A stretch of DNA of 57,704 nucleotides from an uncultured Eubacteriales bacterium (lineage in GTDB: Bacteria; Bacillota; Clostridia; Christensenellales; CAG-138). How positions within the stretch are numbered: the first letter of the stretch is position 1; every line of letters begins with the position of its first letter. The notes beneath the pieces are model-generated. The model saw only the letters and a program-made list of their open reading frames with translations, had not been told where the DNA came from and ran no database searches. Shown here one piece after another: positions 35,213 through 43,123 of this stretch. The stretch is from the NCBI GenBank assembly GCA_900544555.1, contig UQWD01000013.1, forward strand, positions 1 to 57,704, read 5' to 3'. Position numbers and translations under genes: made by a program.

Positions 35213-36021
35213 AAAAAACGCGTTCATTCTTTAAAGGCACCTATTTGGGGCTTATGCTCCTGTTCCTCTACGCGCCGATTGCGGTGCTGGTTTTTTTCTC
35301 GTTCAACGAGTCAAAAACCATGGGCAAATGGGGCGGCTTCTCCCTCAAATGGTATGAGGCGCTCGTAAATGATTCCGCGTTGATGGACGCGCTGTGGGTC
35401 ACGCTTTCCATCGCCGTGCTTTCGGCGCTTATCGCCACAGTCGTGGGTACGTTCGCCGCAATCGGCATCCATTCCATGAAAAAGCGGCGGCGGCTTATTA
35501 TTGAAAACATATCGCAGTTTCCGGTCGTGAACCCCGACCTGGTAACGGGAATCAGCTTTATGATGATATTCACCTTTATCGGCATACAGGCTGGCTACAC
35601 GCGCATGCTTATAGCGCATATCACGTTCAATATTCCGTATGTGATATTCTCCGTATTGCCCAAGCTCAGGCAAAGCTCCGATACGCTCTATGAGGCCGCG
35701 CTGGATTTGGGCTGTACGCCGTGGTCTGCCATTAAAAAGGTAATTATCCCGGATATTATGCCCGGCATCGTATCGGGCTTTATACTGGCGTTTACGCTCA
35801 GCCTGGACGATTTCGTTATCAGCTGGTTCGCCGCCGACGGGGTGCAGAACCTGTCCATCTATGTATACGGCATCGCAAGGCGCGGCATCAATCCTAAGAT
35901 AAACGCCCTTTCGACGCTGATGTTCGTTGCGGTAATCTCGCTGCTGCTGATTGTGAACATCAAGACTATACGTGAGGAACGCAAAATGGCGGAACAGGCC
36001 AAAAAGCGCATTACGCATTAA
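35206..36021 (+). CDS. potC: Spermidine/putrescine ABC importer permease PotC
   Basis: 271 residues. Starts at one of two adjacent GTG codons (35206 or 35209) preceded by GGAGGGGGG and overlapping the potB stop. Six helices, EAA loop (Y-E-A-A-L-D-L-G-C-T-P, then P-D-I-M-P-G-I-V-S-G) and the PotC-typical S-L-D-D-F-V-I-S. Works with PotB, PotA and PotD. Confidence 0.93.
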   Translation: MVKKTRSFFKGTYLGLMLLFLYAPIAVLVFFSFNESKTMGKWGGFSLKWYEALVNDSALMDALWVTLSIAVLSALIATVVGTFAAIGIHSMKKRRRLIIENISQFPVVNPDLVTGISFMMIFTFIGIQAGYTRMLIAHITFNIPYVIFSVLPKLRQSSDTLYEAALDLGCTPWSAIKKVIIPDIMPGIVSGFILAFTLSLDDFVISWFAADGVQNLSIYVYGIARRGINPKINALSTLMFVAVISLLLIVNIKTIREERKMAEQAKKRITH

Positions 36022-36081
36022 CCCCGCAGCCGGCCGGCAGACAGGGTTAAGATAGAATCGTTTAAGCAGGAGGAAGTATTG

Positions 36082-37152
36082 ATGAAAAAAAAGTGTTTAC
36101 TAATGGCGGCGGTCGTTATCCTTGCCCTGATAATCGGCTGCTTCACCGGTTGCTCAAACAATGAGCAGATAACGCTCAACGTACTCAACTGGGGTGATTA
36201 TATTGATGAAGAGCTTATAAAGGAATATGAGCTCGAAACCGGCGTTAAAATCAATTACCAGGTCATGTCCAGCAATGAGGAGATGCTCGTGAAGCTCGCT
36301 TCTCCCGACTGTATCTATGATCTGTGCTTTCCTTCGGATTATATCATAGAAAAATTGATAGACCTCAACGCCCTGCATGAGATTAATAAAGAGAACATCC
36401 CGAACCTTGCGAACATCGACGAAAGGTTTATGGACCTTGATTTTGACCCCGGCAACAAATATTCCATCCCCTATATGTGGGGCACGGTGGGCATTTTATA
36501 CAACAAGACCAAAGTTGAGGAGCCCGTCACAAGCTGGGATATTCTTTGGGATGAAAAGTACGCCGGCCAAATCCTGATGTACGACAGCATACGCGATTCC
36601 ATCGGTATTACCCTGATAAAGCTGGGCTATGATATCAATACCCGCGACGAAAGCCATATCGCCGCAGCGAGGGACGCCTTAATCGAGCAGAAGCGGCTCG
36701 TGTTGGCATACCTTGGCGATGAGATTAAAGAGCGCATGATCTCCGGCGAAGCCGCGCTTGCCGTCGTTTACTCAGGAGACGCGGTTTGGTGCGTAGATGA
36801 AGAGGAGGGTAACACGGATTTGGATTACGCCGTACCCGAGGAGGGCAGCAACCTCTGGTTTGACAACATCATTATCCCAAAAACCTCAAAGCATGCCGAG
36901 GAGGCGGAAGCGTTTATCAATTACCTTTGCGAAGCGGAGGTTGCAAGGCGTAATACGGAGTACATCGGGTACTCTACGCCGAACAAAGCCGCTCTCGCTT
37001 TGATGGACGAATACTGGACGGGAAGCCATATTTATAATCCATCGGACGATGTGCTTGCCCGTTGCACCGTATTCCACGACCTTGGTGAGTTCGTTACCGT
37101 ATACAACGACGCTTGGAACGCGGTTAAGCTGCACCATGTATCTGGGAGCTGA
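36082..37152 (+). CDS. potD: Spermidine/putrescine-binding lipoprotein PotD
   Basis: About 356 residues from ATG 36082 (AGGAGG nearby); a TTG three bases earlier is less likely. Signal peptide with lipobox near F-T-G-C, so it is lipid-anchored outside the membrane. The L-N-V-L-N-W-G-D-Y-I-D motif and later Y-M-W-G-T-V-G-I are PotD/PotF hallmarks that form the polyamine pocket. It delivers polyamine to PotBC. Last gene of the operon, followed by a strong terminator. Confidence 0.93.
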   Translation: MKKKCLLMAAVVILALIIGCFTGCSNNEQITLNVLNWGDYIDEELIKEYELETGVKINYQVMSSNEEMLVKLASPDCIYDLCFPSDYIIEKLIDLNALHEINKENIPNLANIDERFMDLDFDPGNKYSIPYMWGTVGILYNKTKVEEPVTSWDILWDEKYAGQILMYDSIRDSIGITLIKLGYDINTRDESHIAAARDALIEQKRLVLAYLGDEIKERMISGEAALAVVYSGDAVWCVDEEEGNTDLDYAVPEEGSNLWFDNIIIPKTSKHAEEAEAFINYLCEAEVARRNTEYIGYSTPNKAALALMDEYWTGSHIYNPSDDVLARCTVFHDLGEFVTVYNDAWNAVKLHHVSGS

Positions 37153-37217
37153 GCCGCCGGCTGTTAAGCGTATACCCTTTTTGACAAGCGCGTCCTGTAT
37201 TGCAGCTTAAGGGAGTT

Positions 37218-37253
37218 AAAAAAGAGCGGTTAAGCCGCTCTTTTGGTTTTTTT
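37218..37253 (+). terminator. Rho-independent terminator of the pot operon
   Basis: AAAAGAGCGG pairs with CCGCTCTTTT around a short TTAAG loop, followed by GG and a run of seven T. Confidence 0.9.
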
Positions 37254-37602
37254 AAGTATCTTCTGGGAACTTGCAATAAGCGAATTTCAAAACCTTTCTC
37301 ATGAATGGCTCGTGCGCGCCGCGAAACTTTCCGCTCGTGGGTGGAATCAACGCCTCACTCAACCCGCAAAGTGCTAACCGCTTTGTCCCCGATGCGCCTA
37401 ATACCGATACTTATCCTCATGAGACAGTGTAACCATATCCTCTAATGATAGGCGGGCAACAGGCGCGGCGAATTAAACCTTGGAGCGCCCGCCGTATAGC
37501 GATAACCGCGCGGTATTTTCGGCAGTCGTTTAAGCTTGCCTGCGTGAACGCATTAACTGGAAGCGGCATATACGTTTAAAAAACAATAATTAGTATTGGA
37601 GC
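37254..37602. other. Gene-free stretch between pot operon and TetR gene
   Basis: No supported gene, repeat or RNA. It is the region downstream of both convergent transcription units. Confidence 0.5.
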
Positions 37603-38169
37603 CTATCCCTTAAGCAAGATACGAATCAACTCGTCCTCGCTGGGAAGGGGCAGGCCCATACTCCGCTTAAGCGTATAACCATCGAGGAAAAGAAGAAAAA
37701 TGCCTGAAAGGTTTCTAAGGCGCGAGGACGTTCTGGCCGGTATTTTCAGTATCCCTAGCTCAAGCATAACCGACCATTCCCGGTGGCATGAGGCCAGCTT
37801 ATCCCTTAACTGCGCGTTTCCGGCGGCGGCCTCGGCGCATATAGCGATATGCAGGAGCTGCATTTTTACGTTTTGATTCCAGGCGGTAAAGAGAGAGCGA
37901 ACCGCTTCCTCCTCTGTTGAATCCCTGTTCAATCCGTTAATCCATTCAAAGAACAAATCGGCGACCCGGTTAAAATGCATGGCGGAAACTTCTGCCACCA
38001 GCAGTTCTTTCGCGGGGTAGTAATAATACAGCGTGCCCTTGCTAATACCCGCTTTTGCGGATATATCCGCCAGGCTCGTCGCGCCAATACCTTTTTCAGC
38101 AAACAGGTTCGCGGCATGCGTAAAAATGGTTTCCTTTACATTTGTATTTCCGGTTCGTTTATTATTCAT
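37603..38169 (-). CDS. TetR/AcrR-family transcriptional regulator
   Basis: 188 residues. The N-terminal HTH (about 12-58) is the classic TetR form: A-A-N-L-F-A-E-K-G-I-G-A-T-S-L-A-D-I-S-A-K-A-G then S-K-G-T-L-Y-Y-Y-Y. The C-terminal half is all helical and would bind a ligand. It is divergent from the citrate lyase genes, with 474 bases between them, so it may control them, itself, or both. No operator palindrome stands out. The inducer is unknown. Confidence 0.88.
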   Translation of the reverse strand: MNNKRTGNTNVKETIFTHAANLFAEKGIGATSLADISAKAGISKGTLYYYYPAKELLVAEVSAMHFNRVADLFFEWINGLNRDSTEEEAVRSLFTAWNQNVKMQLLHIAICAEAAAGNAQLRDKLASCHREWSVMLELGILKIPARTSSRLRNLSGIFLLFLDGYTLKRSMGLPLPSEDELIRILLKG

Positions 38170-38464
38170 ATCGTATTACGCTCGCTTTTCAATCGATAAC
38201 GTTCGGGCGCTGATCACCCTAATATATTTTATTCATGGCGCGCCCTGAACTGTGAGCGCTTAAACAACGCCGGGACAGGGCAGCTATCCTGTTTTATCAT
38301 TATAGGTTCAGTATATCGCATAATTTATCTTCATGCAAACCAAACGGCCTTAAAGGCTTGCTTTTACCGCTTCGGCCGAGCCGTATACAATAATGCCGTT
38401 AAGCGCACATTTATTTAAAGTTAATTGCGGCGCCGGCTAATTGCCTTTCACTAGAAAACGCATA

Positions 38465-38493
38465 TTGGATATATACTTGAATGCACGTATGTT
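38465..38493 (+). promoter_or_regulatory. Candidate promoter of citDEF
   Basis: TTGGAT (38465-38470), 17 bases, TATGTT (38488-38493). Moderate match. It would give a leader of about 145 bases that holds the paired segments at 38542-38622. Confidence 0.35.
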
Positions 38494-38541
38494 AATATCA
38501 TTGTATATCTTAAAAACCACTTGAAAACAGTCCGCCGAAAG

Positions 38542-38622
38542 GGTACATTATTTGTTGGATAAGCGTAATTCGCATAACTTCGCGCTTATTCACGCTATGG
38601 AACATATAGATGTACCAACAAA
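38542..38622 (+). promoter_or_regulatory. Structured citD leader with alternative pairings
   Basis: TTTGTTGG (38551-38558) is fully complementary to CCAACAAA (38615-38622), and GGTACA (38542-38547) to TGTACC (38611-38616). The two 3-prime arms overlap by two bases, so the outer pairings compete. An inner stem, ATAAGCG with CGCTTAT (about 38559-38589), sits within both. It ends seven bases before the GGGAGG of citD. No known riboswitch consensus recognised. Confidence 0.5.
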
Positions 38623-38643
38623 CATATTAGGGAGGATTTATCC

Positions 38644-38943
38644 ATGCAAATTGTCGCCGTAGGCGTCTCGGGTACGATGGAATCCAGCGACATCATTATA
38701 CGGATTGAGCCAAAGTCCACCGAAGGTATCGATCTAACGCTGGAAAGTACCGTTATGCAGCAGTTTGGAAAGCAGATTGAGAAAGTAATTAAGGAAACGC
38801 TTACCAACCTCGGCGTTACAAGCGCAAGCGTTAACGCCGTTGATAAGGGGGCTTTGGACTGTACGATAGCCGCCAGGACCTCTGCGGCCGCTTACCGCGC
38901 CGCGGAATCGACGGATTTTGTATGGGAGGTGAAAGACAAATGA
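38644..38943 (+). CDS. citD: Citrate lyase acyl carrier protein (gamma subunit)
   Basis: 99 residues, the normal CitD length. The N-terminal G-T-M-E-S-S-D motif carries the serine (S14) that takes the phosphoribosyl-dephospho-CoA group. It carries acetyl and citryl thioesters between the other subunits. GGGAGG precedes the ATG and the stop overlaps citE (ATGA). The prosthetic-group genes citX and citG and the ligase citC are not in this window and must be elsewhere if the enzyme works. Confidence 0.94.
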   Translation: MQIVAVGVSGTMESSDIIIRIEPKSTEGIDLTLESTVMQQFGKQIEKVIKETLTNLGVTSASVNAVDKGALDCTIAARTSAAAYRAAESTDFVWEVKDK

Positions 38944-39827
38944 AGCAGCTTCGCAGAAGTATGCTGTTCGTACCCGGAAATAATCCGGGCATGATCCGGG
39001 ATGCGCATATCTACGGTTCGGATTCCATCATGTTTGATTTAGAGGATTCGGTCGCCATTCAGGAAAAGGACGCCGCCCGTTTTCTCGTTTATAACGCGCT
39101 TACAAAGCTTCGTTACGGTAAAAAGGAGCTGGTTGTGCGCATCAACGATTTAAGCTCCGGCCTTGGCATTATGGATCTTGAGGCCATCGTCCGCGCGCGC
39201 CCGCATGTTATCCGTCTGCCTAAGACGGAAACCGCTCAGGATATCGTCGATTGCGAGCGCGAAATTGAACGAATCGAGCATGAAGCCGGCATACCGGTGG
39301 GTTCGACCCGTATGATGGCAGCTATTGAGAGCGCCAAAGGCGTGCTCAACGCATATGCCATCGCAACCGCTTCTCCACGCCTGGTGGCTATCGCGCTGGG
39401 CGCGGAGGATTATGTTACGGATTTAAAAACAACGAGGAGCGATGGTACGGAGCTATTCTTTGCCCGCAATATGATACTGAACGCGGCGCGCGCGGCGGGG
39501 CTTGACGCTATCGATACGGTGTTCTCCGACGTGAACGACGAAGAGGGCTTTATGCTTGAGGCGCGGTTAATCCGCCAGCTTGGCTTTGACGGTAAAAGCG
39601 TTATTAACCCGCGCCAGATTCCCCCGCTGCATATGGTATTCGTGCCGACTGAACGGGATATTATGAAAGCCATTCGTATCGTGGAGGCCAGTGAGGAGGC
39701 GGCTAAGCGCGGCTCGGGCGTTGTAAGCCTCAACGGGAAGATGATCGATAAACCTGTGGTACTCAGGGCGCAGTACCTGCTTGATCTGTACCGGGCCGCG
39801 TCCATTGTGCCAATTGAGGAGGTATAA
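38940..39827 (+). CDS. citE: Citrate lyase beta subunit (citryl-ACP lyase)
   Basis: 295 residues from ATG 38940, which overlaps the citD stop and has GGGAGG upstream; an in-frame ATG at 38922 sits on that binding site. HpcH/HpaI-type TIM barrel: L-F-V-P-G-N-N near the start, D-L-E-D-S-V for metal and CoA, A-A-I-E-S-A-K-G and G-A-E-D-Y-V-T-D-L. It cleaves citryl-ACP to acetyl-ACP and oxaloacetate. Confidence 0.95.
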   Translation: MKQLRRSMLFVPGNNPGMIRDAHIYGSDSIMFDLEDSVAIQEKDAARFLVYNALTKLRYGKKELVVRINDLSSGLGIMDLEAIVRARPHVIRLPKTETAQDIVDCEREIERIEHEAGIPVGSTRMMAAIESAKGVLNAYAIATASPRLVAIALGAEDYVTDLKTTRSDGTELFFARNMILNAARAAGLDAIDTVFSDVNDEEGFMLEARLIRQLGFDGKSVINPRQIPPLHMVFVPTERDIMKAIRIVEASEEAAKRGSGVVSLNGKMIDKPVVLRAQYLLDLYRAASIVPIEEV

Positions 39828-39829
39828 CC

Positions 39830-41365
39830 ATGAGTGAATTCGACATAAAAACCATTCCGCATATTGATGAAATTTGTGCGCAGCACGGCCGCTATGCTGG
39901 CCTTGCGCCGAAAAACACCATGACATTTGCCCAAAGGCAGGAAGTGAGCAACAAGGTGGTTTCATCGCTTGAAGAGGCCATCAAACTGACGGGGCTTAAG
40001 AGCGGGATGACCATATCCTTTCACCATCACTTCCGCAACGGTGATTATGTTGTGAATATGGTGCTTGAAGAGGTCGCTCGTATGGGGATACGCGACTTAA
40101 CGGTTGCAGCCAGCTCACTTACGGATATACACGCCCCATTGATCGAGCATATCAAAAACGGGGTAGTGACGCATATCGAAACCAGCGGCCTGCGCGGGAG
40201 GCTTGCGGAGGAGGTTTCACGCGGGCTGATGGATTTCCCCATCGTATTCCGTTCGCACGGCGGCAGGGCCGCCGCGATTGAAACCGGCGAGCTGCATATC
40301 GACGTAGCGTTTCTGGGCGCGCCGTCGTGCGATCGCTACGGAAACGCCAACGGCTACAATCGTGACGAGGAAGGCGGCTCATGCTGCGGAAGCCTGGGTT
40401 ACGCCAAGCTCGACGCGCACTATGCAGAGCAATGCGTTATCATAACGGATCATCTTGTCCAGTTTCCAAATACGCCGTTTGGGATTCCGGAATCAGACGT
40501 AAATTATGTCGTTAAGGTGGATTCGGTGGGCGATCCCAAGGGCATAATGAGCGGAGCGACCCGTTTTACCAAAAACCCCAAGGAGCTGCTCATAGCCCAA
40601 ACCGCCGCCAATGTGATTGAGAACAGCGGTTATTTCTACAACAATTTCTCCATGCAGATGGGCAGCGGCGGCGCATCCCTGGCGACAGCCCGTTATCTGC
40701 GCGAAAAAATGATGATGAAGGAAATAAAAGCCCGTTTCGCATTAGGGGGGATAACCGGCCAGATGGTCGAGATGTATGAAGAGGGACTTGTGCGCAAGAT
40801 TCTGGATGTTCAGTCGTTTGATTTAATCGCGGCGAATTCGCTGAAGAACAACCGCTTCCATCAGCAGATAGACGCTTCATATTACGCTAGCTACGTCAAC
40901 GAGGGGGCGGCGGTGAACCAGCTCGATTTCGTCGTGCTTTCCGCGCTGGAAATCGATACGGACTTTAACGTGAACGTATTAACCGGTTCCGACGGTATTA
41001 TAAGGGGAGCTATCGGCGGGCATCCAGACACGGCGGCAGGAGCGAGCATGTCCGTAGTGGTCGCCCCCCTTACGCGCGGGCGTATACCATCTATCGTATC
41101 ACGCGTGAATACGGTTGTAACCCCGGGAAGCGCGGTCGACGTATTGGTAACGGATCAGGGCATCGCGGTAAATCCCGCCCGACCGGAATTGCGTGAACGC
41201 CTCGTCGCTGCCGGCATGCGCCTCTTTACCATCGAGGAGCTGCGCAAACGCGCAGAGCGTATAGTAGGCACGCCGGAGCCTATACAATACGAGGATAGGA
41301 TTGTCGGCGTGGTGATGTACCGCAATAATACAATTATCGATGTTATACGGAAAATCAAGGAATAA
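39830..41365 (+). CDS. citF: Citrate lyase alpha subunit (citrate:acetyl-ACP transferase)
   Basis: 511 residues, full length. CitF signature segments are clear, such as F-H-H-H-F-R-N-G-D-Y-V, I-V-F-R-S-H-G-G-R and the C-terminal D-Q-G-I-A-V-N-P. It exchanges acetyl for citrate on CitD. It starts two bases after the citE stop with a GAGG ribosome binding site. The citDEF order is standard. Downstream is the tandem hairpin array and a terminator. With no transporter nearby, the citrate source is not visible. Confidence 0.95.
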   Translation: MSEFDIKTIPHIDEICAQHGRYAGLAPKNTMTFAQRQEVSNKVVSSLEEAIKLTGLKSGMTISFHHHFRNGDYVVNMVLEEVARMGIRDLTVAASSLTDIHAPLIEHIKNGVVTHIETSGLRGRLAEEVSRGLMDFPIVFRSHGGRAAAIETGELHIDVAFLGAPSCDRYGNANGYNRDEEGGSCCGSLGYAKLDAHYAEQCVIITDHLVQFPNTPFGIPESDVNYVVKVDSVGDPKGIMSGATRFTKNPKELLIAQTAANVIENSGYFYNNFSMQMGSGGASLATARYLREKMMMKEIKARFALGGITGQMVEMYEEGLVRKILDVQSFDLIAANSLKNNRFHQQIDASYYASYVNEGAAVNQLDFVVLSALEIDTDFNVNVLTGSDGIIRGAIGGHPDTAAGASMSVVVAPLTRGRIPSIVSRVNTVVTPGSAVDVLVTDQGIAVNPARPELRERLVAAGMRLFTIEELRKRAERIVGTPEPIQYEDRIVGVVMYRNNTIIDVIRKIKE

Positions 41366-41388
41366 CGCGCGTCTCAATGATGAGTGTT

Positions 41389-41760
41389 TTGCTGCTCCCC
41401 CGGTTGAACCGGGGGGCAGTGTGTCGAAAACGTGGCTGCGCCACGTTTTTCGAGTTAACACGAAGCGCTTTTGCATTGGCGCGGTCAGCGCCCCGTGCAA
41501 AGAAACCCTTGCTGCGCAAGGCATTTTGAACCTGACGCACATGTCGTCAGGTTCGGTTGAAAGCCTATGGGGGTTGCTGCTCCGAGCCTGTGTGTCGAAA
41601 AGTGGCTGCGCCACGTTTTCGAGTTAACACGGAACGCTTGCTCATTGGCGCGTCAGCGCCCTGTGCAAAGAAACCCTTGCTGCGCAAGGTATTCCGAACC
41701 TGACGCACATGTCGTCAGGTTCGGTTGAAAGCCTATGAGGGTTGCTGCTCCGACCTAACC
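41389..41760. repeat. Tandem array of hairpin modules, about two units of 168-185 bases
   Basis: The boundary TTGCTGCTCC recurs at 41389, 41574 and 41742, giving units of 185 and 168 bases and a third start cut short. Each unit has four stem-loops in fixed order. (a) GTGG-CTGCG-CCAC, extended by CGAAAA/TTTTCG. (b) GGCGC-loop-GCGCC. (c) CCTTG-CTGCG-CAAGG. (d) GAACCTGACG with CGTCAGGTTC around CACATGT (41528-41554 and 41696-41722), identical in both units. Stems (a) and (c) share the loop CTGCG. Single-base indels between units break any reading frame, so it is not coding. Unit 1 also carries a CCCCCGG/CCGGGGG hairpin (41397-41415). Confidence 0.9.
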
Positions 41761-41786
41761 CCAGGTTTTTTTTGACAGGCTGGCTT

Positions 41787-41816
41787 CCCCGGTTGAACCG
41801 GGGGGTTCCTTTTTAT
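41787..41816 (+). terminator. Rho-independent terminator downstream of citF and the hairpin array
   Basis: CCCCGG-TTGAA-CCGGGG followed by GGTTCCTTTTT. The same hairpin sequence occurs at 41398-41416, before the array, but without the T-run. Confidence 0.85.
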
Positions 41817-42187
41817 GGGTTACTGCGGTAAGAAAGTAATAATGAGCCTGATCAACTCAAGCGAGGTAAATTTACTCTATGCCAAACGCCGCATCAATTC
41901 GCATTGGTGAATTCTGTCTTGTTGCCGATAATACCTTCTCAGCAATTTGAAGAACGCAAATACGGGTTATCCCTTTGAGCAGCGGTTACTATTACCCATG
42001 TCACGTCAAAAGGGTCATACTATCCGGGTTAGCTATATAATAATCTGGATATCCATTGTTTTTCACAAGTAAAGCGCCGCTTATCCTTTAACGGCTTCTC
42101 GTCACCTATAATCTGCGATGAGCAATTTGTTTATTTAGGCTCAACGCTTTGGCATTCTTTTAAGATAAATGGTAAGGAGCCGAGAAA
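41817..42187. other. Gene-free stretch after the citF terminator
   Basis: A 22-codon frame (41842-41910) has no good ribosome binding site. Nothing else recognised up to the 31-codon ORF at 42188. Confidence 0.4.
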
Positions 42188-42283
42188 ATGGAAGAGCCTA
42201 AAATTATCCTTGAATTAAATCAGTATCATACGACCGTTTTAAGCGTAGGCTGTCTCTGCTGCGTAGTGCCTATAAGCAGATAA
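42188..42283 (+). CDS. Small 31-residue ORF, possible peptide precursor
   Basis: AAGGAG sits eight bases before the ATG, a near-ideal ribosome binding site in otherwise gene-free DNA. The peptide has a leader-like front half (acidic, with I-I-L-E-L) and a back half T-T-V-L-S-V-G-C-L-C-C-V-V-P-I-S-R with three cysteines. It has the same length as, and a similar layout to, the ORF at 57024-57119 (see findings). It runs into the terminator hairpin of the convergent lipoprotein gene. Could be a modified-peptide precursor, a leader peptide, or chance. Confidence 0.35.
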   Translation: MEEPKIILELNQYHTTVLSVGCLCCVVPISR

Positions 42284-42310
42284 AAAACAGCGCATGCTCG
42301 CATGCGCTGT
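42282..42310 (-). terminator. Rho-independent terminator of the FxLYD-type lipoprotein gene
   Basis: On the minus strand ACAGCGCATGC pairs with GCATGCGCTGT (11 bp, perfect), followed by six T (42282-42287). It ends the minus-strand unit from the lipoprotein gene. Confidence 0.9.
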
Positions 42311-42335
42311 ACAGTTGCGTAAGCTAATAGAAAAT

Positions 42336-43103
42336 TTACCCTATACCGAACCCAACCGTCTTAATCTCGGATGTGTTTTGCGCTAAATCCGGTATTGGTA
42401 ACGCCCGCATGTGAACGACGAACGCCTTTTCATCACCCGGCGCAAGCAGAACGTTTTTGGAAAAGTTCCAAACGCCCAGCAAATCTCCTTTTTTATCATA
42501 AAAAGCCGAGTAGATCATATTCAAGTCGCAATCATCCATACTTTCATTGGTTAAGGAACCACTAAGCGTGCAAAAGCCCGGATAATTCTGAGCGATATAG
42601 AGTTGACCTGCCGTTAATTTGAGCGGCGTATCTAAACTACGCGCAGGCGAGAGCTTAACGGATACCGCAACCTCATTGCCTTCTTTGTACTCAATATCCT
42701 CTTTTTCAATCCAGGCCGCTACATATGAAGTCTCACCCGGAAGCACAATATCGTATGCGTTGAGTGCAGGCGTCGTCTCCTCTTTATACCTTAATCCGCC
42801 CAGATTAAACTCGAACGAAGCGTTGGAAACCGTAACAGGGCAGTCGCCCGTGTTCTTATATTCCGCCGCGCCGTAAAGTATACTGCCTTTCTCCCCCTCA
42901 AACAGATAAGCGACGCTGGCCATAACCTTGACCTGAGGGGATAAGCCGTAGCCCGCCTTTACAGGGGCTTGCGTGTTCATATCAACCGGGTCCGCATCCG
43001 GGCTAGCTCCCAGTTCAACCGTGCCGCCGTCTAAGCTGGTTTGCGCGCACGCTGCCGCAATAAGCATCACTAAGGCAAGCAGAAGAACCGTTAAGCGTTT
43101 CAT
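42336..43103 (-). CDS. Lipoprotein with FxLYD-like domains
   Basis: 255 residues. Signal peptide with lipobox L-I-A-A-A-C, so the mature protein is lipid-anchored outside the membrane. After a Pro/Asp-rich spacer come two beta-rich repeats of the FxLYD kind (Y-K-N-T-G-D-C-P-V-T-V-S-N, and S-G-S-L-T-N-E-S-M-D-D-C-D-L). Such proteins are common on clostridial surfaces; the function is unknown. It lies 20 bases downstream of the SpoIID-type gene and is probably cotranscribed with it. Confidence 0.75.
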   Translation of the reverse strand: MKRLTVLLLALVMLIAAACAQTSLDGGTVELGASPDADPVDMNTQAPVKAGYGLSPQVKVMASVAYLFEGEKGSILYGAAEYKNTGDCPVTVSNASFEFNLGGLRYKEETTPALNAYDIVLPGETSYVAAWIEKEDIEYKEGNEVAVSVKLSPARSLDTPLKLTAGQLYIAQNYPGFCTLSGSLTNESMDDCDLNMIYSAFYDKKGDLLGVWNFSKNVLLAPGDEKAFVVHMRALPIPDLAQNTSEIKTVGFGIG

Positions 43104-43123
43104 GTTATCACTCCCTGGGCCTG

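Noticed and set aside
41389..41760. CRISPR array or coding repeat
   Set aside because: Units are 168-185 bases with four hairpins each and no spacers. Frames through it are broken by single-base indels between units.
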